This document shows positions 36,148 through 45,354 of a stretch of DNA of 64,000 nucleotides, piece after piece. The notes below the pieces were generated by a model. That model was not told the origin of the DNA, made no database searches, and saw only the letters and a list, made by a program, of their open reading frames with translations. Origin of the DNA: Pseudozobellia sp. WGM2 (GTDB lineage: Bacteria > Bacteroidota > Bacteroidia > Flavobacteriales > Flavobacteriaceae); NCBI RefSeq assembly GCF_017810075.1, contig NZ_JADNYK010000011.1, positions 1 to 64,000 of the forward strand, written 5' to 3'. Numbering within the stretch: position 1 is the stretch's first letter; every line of letters begins with the position of its first letter. The position numbers and the translations under genes were made by a program.

Positions 36148-37161
36148 TTTTATTATGTTGACCTCTGGAGTTATCTGTATTTCAAACGTTTGGTCCACTT
36201 TTTCTATAATTATATAGGCCAGATTCAATATCTCTTTTCCTGTGGCTTCGCCATGATTGACCAAAACCAAAGCCTGATTTTTGTGAATACCGGCATCGCC
36301 ATATCTTTTGCCCTTAAAACCACATTGTTCAATAAGCCAACCTGCAGGAATCTTATATGCTTCATCAGAAATTTTATAAAAAGGAGCGGTAGGGTGTTTT
36401 TTGTAGAACTTTTTAAATTGTTCTGCGGTAATTATCGGGTTTTTAAAGAAACTGCCACTATTGCCCAACTTTGTAGGGTCGGGTAGTTTTTCTTGTCGTA
36501 TGGCTATTACAGCATTCGAAATATCTTTGATCGATGGTTCTTTTATGCCATGCTCTTGAAGTTTGGCTTCAATAGCGCCATAAGACGTATTCTTTTTGTG
36601 GTTGTTTTTAGTGAGTTTGAGTGTTACCGAGGTAATTATGTATTTTCCTCTTCCTTGATTCTTAAAATAGGAATCGCGATAGCCAAACTCACAGTCTTCT
36701 TTGGTAAAGGTCTCTAATTCTTGGGTTTGAACGTTCATAGCTTCACAACGAACAAAGGTGTCTTTAAGCTCCACACCATAGGCCCCAATGTTTTGAATGG
36801 GAGCGGTACCGGTATTACCCGGAATCAGAGACATGTTTTCCAGTCCTCCATAGCCTTGCTCTAAAGTATGAAGAACCATTTGATGCCAATTTTCACCGGC
36901 CATTATTTTTAGTTCAACATGGTTTGGAGTATCTTTTTCTACCGAAATTCCTTTAATATTGATATGCATTACCAAAGCATCGATATCAGCGGTAATGAGC
37001 ATATTGCTTCCTCCGCTGATTACAAATTTTTCGGAATATCCTTCAAGTTGCAAGGCCTTTCGAAGGTCATCGACACTTTTTATTTCACAAAAGAACTTAG
37101 CTGTAGCATTTATGCCAAAAGTGTTATAAGGTTTGAGAGATATATTTTGTTTTATTTCCAT
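36145..37161 (-). CDS. murB: UDP-N-acetylenolpyruvoylglucosamine reductase
   Basis: 338 residues from the ATG at 37161, which overlaps the TGA of the upstream aminotransferase gene by one base (TGATG). FAD-binding motifs: VISGGSNMLI and IPGNTGTAPIQNIGAYGVELKD; the catalytic Ser region LGNSGSFFKNP; and the C-terminal LIEQCGFKGKRYGDAGIHKNQALVLVN, typical of the type I enzyme. It reduces UDP-GlcNAc-enolpyruvate to UDP-MurNAc in peptidoglycan synthesis. The stop codon lies inside a strong stem-loop. Confidence 0.96.
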   Translation of the reverse strand: MEIKQNISLKPYNTFGINATAKFFCEIKSVDDLRKALQLEGYSEKFVISGGSNMLITADIDALVMHINIKGISVEKDTPNHVELKIMAGENWHQMVLHTLEQGYGGLENMSLIPGNTGTAPIQNIGAYGVELKDTFVRCEAMNVQTQELETFTKEDCEFGYRDSYFKNQGRGKYIITSVTLKLTKNNHKKNTSYGAIEAKLQEHGIKEPSIKDISNAVIAIRQEKLPDPTKLGNSGSFFKNPIITAEQFKKFYKKHPTAPFYKISDEAYKIPAGWLIEQCGFKGKRYGDAGIHKNQALVLVNHGEATGKEILNLAYIIIEKVDQTFEIQITPEVNIIK

Positions 37162-38351
37162 CAACCTTTATAACTCTTTAAGGCTGTATTTAGTATTCTA
37201 ACCGCCCTTTTAAGACTTTCTTTTTCGAGTACATATGCTATTCGTACTTGATTCTTTCCGTAGCCATCGCTGGCATAAAAGCCTGCAGCAGGTGCCACCA
37301 TCACCGTTTCACCATCAAGCTCAAAGTCTTGGAGTAGCCATTGTGCAAAATGATCGGAATCTTTGATGGGTAACTCGGCAATACAATAAAAAGCACCTTG
37401 AGGTCGACCGATCTTTACTCCATCTATTTTTTCGAGCTCTTCTATTAATAAATTTCTTCGACCTACATATTCTTCTTTTACATCGTCAAAATATTGCTGT
37501 GGGGTTTCTAAAGCCGCTTCACTGGCTATCTGTGCAAAAGTTGGGGGTGATAGGCGTGCTTGAGCGAATTTCAGCGCTGTTTGTACAATTTCTTTGTTTT
37601 TAGTGACCAAACACCCGATGCGAGCGCCGCACATGCTATACCTTTTAGATACAGAATCTACTATAATGGCATTCGCTTCTAAACCTTCTTCCTGTAAAAT
37701 CGAATAATGTTCGCGGCCATCGTAGGTGAATTCTCTGTACACTTCATCGGCCACCAGAAAAATATCATGTTTCTTGACTATCGCGGCCAATTTTTTGATT
37801 TCATCTTTGGTGTACAGATACCCAGTTGGATTACCGGGGTTGCAGATAAGTATCGCTTTGGTTTTCTCGGTAATCAGTTTCTCGAACTCTTCGATGGGAG
37901 GGAGGGCAAAATTATTGTCTATATGGGAAATTACGGGTACAACATTCACTCCCGCCGCTGCGGCGAAACCATTGTAATTGGCATAAAAAGGTTCGGGTAC
38001 GATTATCTCGTCACCATAATCTGTAATACTGCCCATAGTAAAAGCCAATGCTTCAGAACCTCCGGTGGTAACTATTATGTCACTCGCATCTACATGTATG
38101 TTATTTTTCGCATAATAGGCTGCCAATTTTTCTCGGTATTCTTCAGAACCCTCGGTACGGCTGTATTCCACTATTTCGAGCGTATTGTTTTTTACGGCAT
38201 CAAGGGCAATTTGAGGAGTCTTGATATCGGGTTGGCCGATATTCAGGTGAATGACCTTTTTTCCTTTTTTCTTTGCTTCCTCCGCAAAAGGAACCAATTT
38301 TCTAATAGGGGATGCAGGCATATTCAGCCCTTTTTCTGACACTAATGGCAT
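37161..38351 (-). CDS. PLP-dependent aminotransferase (class I/II, AspC-like)
   Basis: 396 residues from the ATG at 38351 (MPLVSEKGLNMPASPIRKL); the open frame extends 12 codons further. PLP fold-type I motifs: HLNIGQPDIKTP, GGSEALAFTMGSI, AILICNPGNPTGYLY, FLVADEVYREFTYDG and the Schiff-base Lys in IIVDSVSKRYSMCGARIG. The substrate is probably aspartate or a related amino acid, not defined here. Translationally coupled to murB by a TGATG overlap. Confidence 0.93.
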   Translation of the reverse strand: MPLVSEKGLNMPASPIRKLVPFAEEAKKKGKKVIHLNIGQPDIKTPQIALDAVKNNTLEIVEYSRTEGSEEYREKLAAYYAKNNIHVDASDIIVTTGGSEALAFTMGSITDYGDEIIVPEPFYANYNGFAAAAGVNVVPVISHIDNNFALPPIEEFEKLITEKTKAILICNPGNPTGYLYTKDEIKKLAAIVKKHDIFLVADEVYREFTYDGREHYSILQEEGLEANAIIVDSVSKRYSMCGARIGCLVTKNKEIVQTALKFAQARLSPPTFAQIASEAALETPQQYFDDVKEEYVGRRNLLIEELEKIDGVKIGRPQGAFYCIAELPIKDSDHFAQWLLQDFELDGETVMVAPAAGFYASDGYGKNQVRIAYVLEKESLKRAVRILNTALKSYKG

Positions 38352-38503
38352 AAAATTTCTATTTTGAAGCAAAAATGCTAAAACCAATTCGATAAAACTA
38401 GCATACCCACAGACATTTACGGTAATAGGTTTCTGTTAAACTTTTAAACGTCAAGCTAAAAAATTCGTAAATTATAGAGGTTAAGTATTTAATTCACTGA
38501 TGG

Positions 38504-39832
38504 TTGAAAATTAACTTCTTCGATATTATACGCTTGCTTTTGTTGATTCCTGCTATAATGTCAGGGCAGGGTTTCAAGATAGTTGGTGGTCAAAAACTAG
38601 AAAAGCTGAAGTTTGAATTGATTAACAACCTTATCGTTTTGCCTGTTGAAGTTAACGGCACAGAACTCTTTTTTCTATTGGATTCTGGAGTGAGCTTTCC
38701 GATTTTATTCAATGTTTCGAGAAGCGATTCAATACAAATCAACAACGTTTCAGAAATTACGATTCGCGGTGTGGGTAATGGCCAGCCTATAAAGGCACTG
38801 AGTTCGACCGGCAATACCTTCCGTATAAAAAATATCGAAAATAAGAATCAAAGGTTGTATGTGGTGATGGATAAAGGTATTAATCTATCGCCTTCGCTTG
38901 GGGTGCCTATTCATGGTATTATGGGATATGAGCTTTTCAGAGATTTTATAGTCGATATTAATTATGCTAAAGAAAAAATTAAGTTCAACGATCCTATAGG
39001 TTATAGCTATAAAAAAGATAGAAGGGCAGAAACTTTTCCTCTTTCGATCAGTAAGAAGAAGGCGTATATAAATGGGAACCTCTTCTTAGAAGATAATAAG
39101 GAGGAACAGATAAAGTTGCTGGTAGATACGGGAAGTAGCGATGCTATTTGGTTGTTTGAAGATGAAAGAATAACGATACCTGATACAAATTATGATGTAT
39201 TTCTTGGTAAAGGTCTTAATGGTGATATTTATGGGAAACGCTCTAAGGTAAAGGGGTTCAAAATTGGAAGTTTTGCTCTAAAGGAGGCGAAAGTTGCCTT
39301 TCCGGATAGGGATTCATTCAGGTCTATTGAAAATTTCGGATCTCGAAACGGTAGTGTTGGAGGCGAAGTGTTGAAGCGATTTAATATCATCTTCGATTAT
39401 AAGAATGGTAAGGTGACCTTAGTGAAAAACCATAATTATAATAAGCCCTTTCATTATAATCTTAGTGGGGTCGACCTGCAACATAATGGTATGCGTTATA
39501 TAGCGGAAAGCATTGCAGATTCACGGGGGGTGGTTAAAAGTGAAAATAAAAGTTTTGGTGATGTGCAATTATTATTTGAAAACCGTACGAGACTTAGCCT
39601 AGTGCCCGAAATTATTATTTCGGCCATTAGGGCCGGTTGCCCTGCTCATGTAGCTGGTGTAAAGGAAGGTGATGTGATTTTGGCGGTTAATGGTAAGAAA
39701 GTTCACAGATATAAGCTACAAGAAGTAGTAAGAATGCTCAATGAAAAAGAGGGTAAGCGAATTAAATTAAAGGTAGGGCGCTATGATTCTGATTTGCTTT
39801 TTACCTTTGTACTTGAAAATATGCTGAAATAA
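38504..39832 (+). CDS. Two-lobed retropepsin-like aspartic protease with PDZ domain
   Basis: 442 residues starting at TTG 38504; an in-frame TGA lies just upstream (38498-38500), so no earlier start exists. It has a signal peptide (residues 1-22). Two aspartic-protease motifs occur in one chain: FFLLDSGVSFPIL (about residue 57) and KLLVDTGSSDAIW (about 206). That makes an internal pseudo-dimer rather than a dimer of retropepsins. The C-terminal PDZ (about 365-440, RAGCPAHVAGVKEGDVILAVNGKKV) would bind peptide ends. It likely acts in the periplasm; substrate unknown. A shared terminator follows. Confidence 0.9.
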   Translation: MKINFFDIIRLLLLIPAIMSGQGFKIVGGQKLEKLKFELINNLIVLPVEVNGTELFFLLDSGVSFPILFNVSRSDSIQINNVSEITIRGVGNGQPIKALSSTGNTFRIKNIENKNQRLYVVMDKGINLSPSLGVPIHGIMGYELFRDFIVDINYAKEKIKFNDPIGYSYKKDRRAETFPLSISKKKAYINGNLFLEDNKEEQIKLLVDTGSSDAIWLFEDERITIPDTNYDVFLGKGLNGDIYGKRSKVKGFKIGSFALKEAKVAFPDRDSFRSIENFGSRNGSVGGEVLKRFNIIFDYKNGKVTLVKNHNYNKPFHYNLSGVDLQHNGMRYIAESIADSRGVVKSENKSFGDVQLLFENRTRLSLVPEIIISAIRAGCPAHVAGVKEGDVILAVNGKKVHRYKLQEVVRMLNEKEGKRIKLKVGRYDSDLLFTFVLENMLK

Positions 39833-39834
39833 AA

Positions 39835-39858
39835 AACCCTGATCAATCGATCAGGGTT
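39835..39858 (-). terminator. Terminator between the protease and DUF1573 genes
   Basis: Perfect 10-bp arms AACCCTGATC / GATCAGGGTT around a 4-nt loop. On the minus strand it is followed by TTTTATTT, so it mainly ends the DUF1573 transcript. Confidence 0.85.
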
Positions 39859-39882
39859 CGTACTTAGTTTTCAAAAAACTAT

Positions 39883-40269
39883 TTATTTTCCTTCGGCAGA
39901 TTTTACTTCACCTTTTATTTTCAAAACCTTGGTGGGCGTATCGGCATTCGATATAACGGTAATGGCCTTTCTTATAGGGCCAACTCTATTCGTGTCATAT
40001 TTCACTTGAATCTCTCCAGTTTTACCTGGCATAATCGGTTCTTCAGGTTTCTTAGGTATAGTGCAGCCGCAGCTTGAACTGACTTTGCTTATGATCAAAG
40101 GTGATTCACCAGTATTTGTGAATTCAAATACTCTTACACCATCGGCGCCCTTAGTAATCTCACCGTAATCAACGGTCTCTGACTTAAATTCGATTTTAGC
40201 GGCCTTTTCTTGTGCTGTTAAGGATAAGCCCATTAGGCCAACAAATAATACAAGTACTATTTTTTTCAT
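39883..40269 (-). CDS. DUF1573 secreted protein
   Basis: 128 residues from the ATG at 40269 (MKKIVLVLFVGLMGLSLTAQ, signal peptide). A single Ig-like ASH/DUF1573 domain: FKSETVDYGEITKGADGVRVFEFTNTGESPLIISKVSSSCGCTIPKKP, with the family's SCGC cysteine motif. Common in Bacteroidota, usually secreted; function unknown. Divergent from valS. Confidence 0.92.
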   Translation of the reverse strand: MKKIVLVLFVGLMGLSLTAQEKAAKIEFKSETVDYGEITKGADGVRVFEFTNTGESPLIISKVSSSCGCTIPKKPEEPIMPGKTGEIQVKYDTNRVGPIRKAITVISNADTPTKVLKIKGEVKSAEGK

Positions 40270-40326
40270 CTTTTTAAATTTAGGGAATCTCAAAAATAAA
40301 TCTTTTCAGATGAACCTCCAAAATTC

Positions 40327-40357
40327 TTTTGTTATCTGTTAACGTTACTTATTTTTG
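40327..40357 (+). promoter_or_regulatory. Promoter of valS
   Basis: TTTTG at 40327-40331, an 18-bp spacer and TATTTTTG at 40350-40357, a full match to the Bacteroidota promoter. The leader to the start codon is about 100 nt and holds two hairpins. Confidence 0.75.
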
Positions 40358-40373
40358 TTTCGTATTTAAAAAG

Positions 40374-40436
40374 TGGCAATTTTGCCATTATTTATTAACA
40401 ACGAAACTTCTTGTTCCGGTCCTGTCTTTTTGACCG
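40374..40436 (+). other. Two hairpins in the valS leader
   Basis: TGGCAA / TTGCCA (40374-40387) with a 2-nt centre, and CGGTC / GACCG (40417-40436) around a loop with TTTTT. No ATG leader peptide and no T-box sequence was seen. Confidence 0.45.
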
Positions 40437-40466
40437 ACACCATTAAAACAAAAACTGTTCCAAACT

Positions 40467-43097
40467 ATGGATATCCCTTCGAAATACGACTCGCAAAAAG
40501 CGGAGAACCACTGGTATGACTACTGGATGGAGAATAACTACTTTTCATCTCTACCCGATGAAAGAGAGCCGTATACTATTGTAATCCCCCCACCCAATGT
40601 AACAGGAGTATTGCATATGGGGCACATGCTGAACAATACTATTCAAGATGTATTGACCCGAAGGGCCCGTCTAATGGGTAAAAATGCATGCTGGGTACCT
40701 GGTATGGATCATGCATCGATTGCAACAGAAGCGAAAGTAGTGGCCAAACTCAAAAGTGAGGGTATTGAAAAGACCGACTTAAGCAGAGATGAGTTTTTAA
40801 AGCATGCTTGGGATTGGACGAATGAGTACGGTGGGGTGATTCTAGAACAACTCAAGAAATTAGGATGTTCATGTGATTGGAACCGTACTAAGTTTACCAT
40901 GGATGATGACATGTATCAATCAGTTATCAAGGTTTTCGTCGATTTATTCAATAAAGGTCTTATCTATCGCGGTCATCGCATGGTCAATTGGGACCCTGAA
41001 GCACTTACCACACTATCAGATGAAGAAGTTATCTATGAAGAGAAACAAGGGCTTTTATATTATTTGTCATATGCCATTGAAGGTTCTGATGAAAAGGTAA
41101 CCATTGCTACCACGAGACCGGAAACTATTTTGGGTGATACGGCAATATGTATCAACCCTAATGACGATAGATATAAGCACCTCAAGGGAAAAAATGCCAT
41201 TGTACCTATTTGTAATAGGGTAATCCCGATAATCGAAGACGAATATGTAGATATCGAGTTTGGTACGGGGTGTTTGAAGATTACGCCGGCCCATGATATA
41301 AACGATAAGGCACTTGGTGAAAAGCATAAGCTTGAGACCATCGATATTTTTAATGCCAATGCCACTCTAAATTCTTTCGGACTTCATTATGAAGGCAAAG
41401 ACCGTTTTGTAGTGAGAAAGGAGATTTCAAAAGAATTGGAAGAAAACGGTTTTCTAATAAAGAAAGAAAACTATGTGAATAAAGTAGGTACTTCAGAACG
41501 AACAAAAGCTGTTATTGAGCCCCGTTTGAGCGATCAATGGTTCTTGAAGATGGAAGATTTGGTCAAACCGGCTTTAAAAGCTGTTCTAGAGACCGAAGAA
41601 GTACGATTTTTTCCTAAAAAATTTGAAAATACCTACCGTCACTGGATGGAGAACATCAGAGACTGGAATATATCACGCCAACTTTGGTGGGGTCAACAGA
41701 TACCTGCCTATTATTTTGGTGACGGGCAAAATGATTTTGTAGTAGCGGAAACCATCGAAAGTGCTCTCAAGCTGGCACAGGAGAAATCGGGTAACACTGG
41801 TTTATCAAAAGAAGACTTACGACAAGATGAAGATGCATTGGATACCTGGTTCTCTTCTTGGTTGTGGCCTATAAGCGTATTCAATGGTATACTTGAGCCC
41901 GATAATAAAGAGGTAAATTATTACTATCCAACCAGTGATTTGGTTACCGGGCCCGACATTATTTTCTTCTGGGTAGCACGAATGATAATTTCTGGCTATG
42001 AATACCGTGATGAGCGACCGTTCAAAAATGTATATTTTACGGGTTTGGTGAGGGATAAGCAACGTCGTAAGATGTCAAAATCTCTAGGAAACTCCCCAGA
42101 CGCTCTAAACCTTATTGAGACCTATGGGGCAGACGGTGTAAGGGTAGGACTTTTACTAAGCTCAGCTGCCGGTAATGATTTAATGTTTGATGAAGACCTT
42201 TGCCAACAAGGCAAGAATTTTGCCAATAAAATTTGGAACGGGTTTCGTTTGCTAAAAGGGTGGGAGGTAAAAGAACAAGCCCAGCCAGAAGCTTCTAAAT
42301 TGGGTATCGAGTGGTATACTGCTAAATTCAATCAGGTTTTAGAAGAGATTGAAGACCATTTTAGTAAATATAGAATTTCTGATGCCCTAATGGCAATTTA
42401 TAAGTTGGTTTGGGATGATTACAGTTCTTGGTTGTTAGAGATAATTAAGCCGGAATATCAAAAGCCTATCGATAAGACTACGTACGACGCCGTAATTCAT
42501 CTTTTTGAGCAGAACCTTAAGTTATTGCATCCATTTATGCCGTTTCTTACTGAGGAGGTTTGGCAGCATATTACCGAGAGAAGCGCGGAAGATGCCTTAG
42601 TGGTTTCGGAGTGGCCGAAGGTGCAAAAGACCGATCAAAGTTTGATTAACAATTTCGATTTTGCCTCTGAAGTGGTTTCCGGTGTGCGTAACATCCGTAA
42701 AGAGAAAAACATACCCATGAAAGAAGCTTTGCAGCTTTCAGTGCTTAATGAAGGCGGGGTAAGCAATAGTTGGGATGAAGTAATAAAAAAACTGACCAAT
42801 GTTTCTGAAATCAGTTATGTTGAGGCATCAGTAGATGGGGCTTTATCTTTTAGGGTAAAAAGCAATGAGTATTTTGTTCCGATGAACGGTGCTATAGATA
42901 TAGAAGCTGAGATTAAGAAAATTCAAGAAGAACTAAAATACACCAAAGGGTTTTTAAATTCGGTTGAAAAGAAATTGGCTAACGAACGATTTGTCAATAA
43001 CGCCCCTGAGCAAGTTATTGTAAATGAGAGAAAAAAACAGTCCGATGCCATTTCTAAAATAGAGACTTTAGAAAAAAGTTTGGCAAGTTTAAAGTAA
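40467..43097 (+). CDS. valS: Valyl-tRNA synthetase
   Basis: 876 residues. Class I synthetase with the HIGH motif as [12 protein letters not shown] near residue 50, KMSKS as [13 protein letters not shown], and an editing domain in between ([31 protein letters not shown]). It ends with the C-terminal coiled-coil arm typical of ValRS ([33 protein letters not shown]). It charges tRNA-Val and proofreads threonine. The leader is structured and may regulate expression. Confidence 0.97.
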   Translation: MDIPSKYDSQKAENHWYDYWMENNYFSSLPDEREPYTIVIPPPNVTGVLHMGHMLNNTIQDVLTRRARLMGKNACWVPGMDHASIATEAKVVAKLKSEGIEKTDLSRDEFLKHAWDWTNEYGGVILEQLKKLGCSCDWNRTKFTMDDDMYQSVIKVFVDLFNKGLIYRGHRMVNWDPEALTTLSDEEVIYEEKQGLLYYLSYAIEGSDEKVTIATTRPETILGDTAICINPNDDRYKHLKGKNAIVPICNRVIPIIEDEYVDIEFGTGCLKITPAHDINDKALGEKHKLETIDIFNANATLNSFGLHYEGKDRFVVRKEISKELEENGFLIKKENYVNKVGTSERTKAVIEPRLSDQWFLKMEDLVKPALKAVLETEEVRFFPKKFENTYRHWMENIRDWNISRQLWWGQQIPAYYFGDGQNDFVVAETIESALKLAQEKSGNTGLSKEDLRQDEDALDTWFSSWLWPISVFNGILEPDNKEVNYYYPTSDLVTGPDIIFFWVARMIISGYEYRDERPFKNVYFTGLVRDKQRRKMSKSLGNSPDALNLIETYGADGVRVGLLLSSAAGNDLMFDEDLCQQGKNFANKIWNGFRLLKGWEVKEQAQPEASKLGIEWYTAKFNQVLEEIEDHFSKYRISDALMAIYKLVWDDYSSWLLEIIKPEYQKPIDKTTYDAVIHLFEQNLKLLHPFMPFLTEEVWQHITERSAEDALVVSEWPKVQKTDQSLINNFDFASEVVSGVRNIRKEKNIPMKEALQLSVLNEGGVSNSWDEVIKKLTNVSEISYVEASVDGALSFRVKSNEYFVPMNGAIDIEAEIKKIQEELKYTKGFLNSVEKKLANERFVNNAPEQVIVNERKKQSDAISKIETLEKSLASLK

Positions 43098-43329
43098 GTA
43101 ACTATCTGTATCTTTCAAATTGGGTTTCATTTTTCTTGTGACCAAGGGTGAGTTCGCCATTTATTCTTGATAAATGACCGTGATAGTTTGTATTTGTAGA
43201 AGTATCAAACTTCGGGTGGTTGTCACCTGTTGATGTTTGAGATAAGTTTAAACTTGTTGAAAATATGGTTTTAACGGGAGTATTTTAGGTCTGACTGATA
43301 GTTGCTTTAGAGCTTGTTTAGGTTATTTT
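43098..43329. other. Gene-free stretch between valS and tetR
   Basis: No coding region found. It holds a 12-bp palindrome AAGTTTAAACTT at 43244-43255 and loosely paired AGTTTG / CAAACT copies. No clear terminator after valS was seen. Confidence 0.4.
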
Positions 43330-43366
43330 ATAAGTGAATTATAATTCACTTATTTGATTATCTTAG
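43330..43366 (+). promoter_or_regulatory. TetR operator and promoter of tetR
   Basis: A perfect 24-bp palindrome (43330-43353, half-site ATAAGTGAATTA and its inverse) followed after 5 bp by TATCTTAG (43359-43366), close to the TAnnTTTG -7 box. The GTG start lies 4 bp later. The palindrome covers the expected -33 region, so bound repressor would block transcription: autoregulation. Confidence 0.8.
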
Positions 43367-43370
43367 TTGC

Positions 43371-43940
43371 GTGAGATTAAAAGATGATGCCAAAGTAGAG
43401 GCAATTTTCAATGCAACTATTGAACTGACCGGTGAGGTCGGTTTGAATAGGCTTACCATGTCGGCTATAGCCACTAGGGCAAAAATTGCAAGTGGAACGT
43501 TGTATATCTATTTCAACGGCAAAGAACAATTATTGAACAACCTGTATAAGAGACTTATCTCTGAGGGAACTTTATCTCTTTTACCTGCTATAACACACCT
43601 ACCGATAAAACAGCAAATTTTCAACATCTGGTCTAGCGTTCTAAAATTTAGAATGGACAATACCTCAGAGGTAGCGTTTATGCACGAATTTAGATATTCT
43701 CCTCTGATTTCAGACAAGGCCAAAGAAATGGATAAAGAGTTTGTTCTGCACGTACTTCGGCTTTTGAATGAAGGAAAAAAAGAACTGATTGTTAAGGATC
43801 TCGATAACGATGTCTTGTTTCCATTGTTGTATGGTTACGTTGATAATCTTGCTAGACATCTCACACATAAGAAAATTAAACTTACCCCTGAAATTGTACG
43901 CCAAACGTTTCAAGTTTGTTGGGATGCTATTAAGGCCTGA
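43371..43940 (+). CDS. TetR/AcrR family transcriptional regulator
   Basis: 189 residues from a GTG at 43371. The N-terminal helix-turn-helix is canonical: KVEAIFNATIELTGEVGLNRLTMSAIATRAKIASGTLYIYFNGKEQLLNNLY. The C-terminal ligand domain (about 70-189) is all-helical and specific to this subgroup. It is flanked by two 24-bp palindromes with the same plan, so it probably represses itself and whatever starts at 43992. In many flavobacteria such regulators precede a TolC/RND efflux operon; none is here. Confidence 0.93.
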   Translation: MRLKDDAKVEAIFNATIELTGEVGLNRLTMSAIATRAKIASGTLYIYFNGKEQLLNNLYKRLISEGTLSLLPAITHLPIKQQIFNIWSSVLKFRMDNTSEVAFMHEFRYSPLISDKAKEMDKEFVLHVLRLLNEGKKELIVKDLDNDVLFPLLYGYVDNLARHLTHKKIKLTPEIVRQTFQVCWDAIKA

Positions 43941-43954
43941 GAAATTTAACTATC

Positions 43955-43991
43955 ATAAATGAATACATATTCATTTATAATGGTATCTTTG
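43955..43991 (+). promoter_or_regulatory. Second TetR-type operator with promoter
   Basis: A 24-bp palindrome (43955-43978): arms ATAAATGAATA and its inverse around CA, matching the tetR operator at 18 of 24 positions. After the same 5-bp gap comes TATCTTTG (43984-43991), an exact TAnnTTTG box. It points right, into a stretch without a clear gene. Confidence 0.75.
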
Positions 43992-44318
43992 TTCTTAGCT
44001 AAGAGAAATCTTTGCTTACTCATAATTTTTAAGTTTATAGTTTTAGCTCATTTCGCTAAATGAGTTGACAGAAACCCCGAAAATGCTAGAAGTGGAAATG
44101 TTCCCCCCAACACCATTTTTGCAGAGGGGTTTCTGTACTAATTGACTATACTGATTATTGATTCCATTTTTATAAATATCTTTTATTGCTTATCAAATAT
44201 ATTCTCATCTTTTTAGGTTAAAGTCTACAGTCCGCTGAAAAAATTAATGATTTGTTTTGATGCTAGCTGAACAATTTTAAAGCTTACTTTACTAAGTTTG
44301 TTCATAAATCAGACTAAA
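43992..44318 (+). other. Structured region downstream of the second operator
   Basis: 327 bp without a normal gene. A hairpin CTCATTT / AAATGAG lies at 44047-44064, then a long-range perfect 11-bp inverted repeat ACAGAAACCCC (44068-44078) / GGGGTTTCTGT (44126-44136). A 20-codon open frame (44083-44145, MLEVEMFPPTPF..) lies within it. It may be a small RNA, the remnant of a deleted operon, or the long leader of the creatininase gene. A second TAAGTTTG box at 44293-44300 could start the latter directly. Confidence 0.4.
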
Positions 44319-45080
44319 ATGAGACCTTATATTCTTGCCGAAACGAATTGGAATATTTTAAAAGAATTTAGATTTGATATGGCCATTTTACCTTGGGGAG
44401 CTACAGAAGCCCACAACTATCATCTGCCATATGCTACAGATAACATTCAGGCCGATTGTATGACAGCGGAGATTGCGAAACAAGTGTGGGAAAAGGGCGG
44501 TAAGCCAATTGTTTTGCCAACCATACCTTTTGGCGTCAACACAGGGCAGTCAGATATTTATTTGGATATAAATCTGAATCCGAGTACCCAATTGGCCATA
44601 CTGACCGATATAGTAGAGGTCTTGAATAGACAAGGTGTTTACAAACTGCTTATATTTAATGGTCATGGGGGCAATAACTTCAAGCCTCTAGTTCGCGAAC
44701 TCGGCCTCAAGTTTCCTAAAATGTTCATTAGCTTTTGCTTCTTTCCTCAAGTATTGAATAAAGACAAATACTTTGAAGAACAAGGGGATCATGCCGATGA
44801 GATGGAAACCAGTTTAATGCTTTATTTAAGATCTGATTTGGTTTTGCCCAAAGAAAAATGGGGTAGTGGAGCTTCTAAAAAACATAAAATAAAAGCTTTT
44901 ACCGAAGGTTGGGCATGGTCTGAGCGAAAATGGTCCGAAATTAGTGTAGACACCGGTGTTGGAAATCCGTCTAAAGCATCAAAGGAAAAAGGAGAACTTT
45001 TCTTTAATGATGTTACCAAAAAAATAGGAGATTTTGTGCTTGAGGTCTGTCATGCCGATATCGAAGACCTATACGAATGA
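44319..45080 (+). CDS. Creatininase family amidohydrolase
   Basis: 253 residues from the ATG at 44319 (MRPYILAETNWNIL). Metal-binding motifs of the creatininase superfamily: LPWGATEAHNYHLPYATDNIQAD (Glu, His, Asp ligands), LLIFNGHGGNNFKPL and DHADEMETSLMLYL. The family includes creatinine amidohydrolase, a formamidopyrimidine deformylase and the mycofactocin peptidase MftE; which reaction is used here cannot be told. Its upstream region may fall under TetR control. Confidence 0.9.
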   Translation: MRPYILAETNWNILKEFRFDMAILPWGATEAHNYHLPYATDNIQADCMTAEIAKQVWEKGGKPIVLPTIPFGVNTGQSDIYLDINLNPSTQLAILTDIVEVLNRQGVYKLLIFNGHGGNNFKPLVRELGLKFPKMFISFCFFPQVLNKDKYFEEQGDHADEMETSLMLYLRSDLVLPKEKWGSGASKKHKIKAFTEGWAWSERKWSEISVDTGVGNPSKASKEKGELFFNDVTKKIGDFVLEVCHADIEDLYE

Positions 45081-45093
45081 AAGTAATTCGAAT

Positions 45094-45354
45094 TTACGAT
45101 TTTACATCTTTCTTTACTAGTTTGATGTAGGCTTTCATGGCATCTGTGCGGCTCATATTCTTTGCTTGAATCAATGCGTTGGCCTTAAATGCATTTATAA
45201 GAGGTACACTGCTATCTGGGCTGCGAAAGTTCTTATTAGCGATTTTATAATAGGCGTATAGCTTTAAGAGCAAGTCAGCAGGCAATGGTTCGGTGTAGTT
45301 GTTGATAAAGTCAACAGCCTTTTCGAAATCAGTATGTAATTTCTCCTTCTTCAT
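45094..45354 (-). CDS. Acyl-CoA-binding protein
   Basis: 86 residues from the ATG at 45354 (MKKEKLHTDFEKAVDFINNY). The ACBP signature is visible in LPADLLLKLYAYYKIANKNF; the later helices end in AYIKLVKKDV. It binds long-chain acyl-CoA in the cytoplasm. It overlaps the 3' end of the psd gene by 26 bp and is probably cotranscribed with cdsA-psd, which fits a lipid supply role. Confidence 0.9.
   Translation of the reverse strand: MKKEKLHTDFEKAVDFINNYTEPLPADLLLKLYAYYKIANKNFRSPDSSVPLINAFKANALIQAKNMSRTDAMKAYIKLVKKDVKS

Noticed and set aside
38500-38514. ATG at 38500 as the start of the aspartic protease
   Set aside because: It is in another frame and meets TAA after four codons; the protease frame opens only at the TTG at 38504.
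44293-44300. TAAGTTTG as the certain promoter of the creatininase gene
   Set aside because: The -7 box fits, but no TTG lies at the right distance upstream; mentioned only as a possibility.
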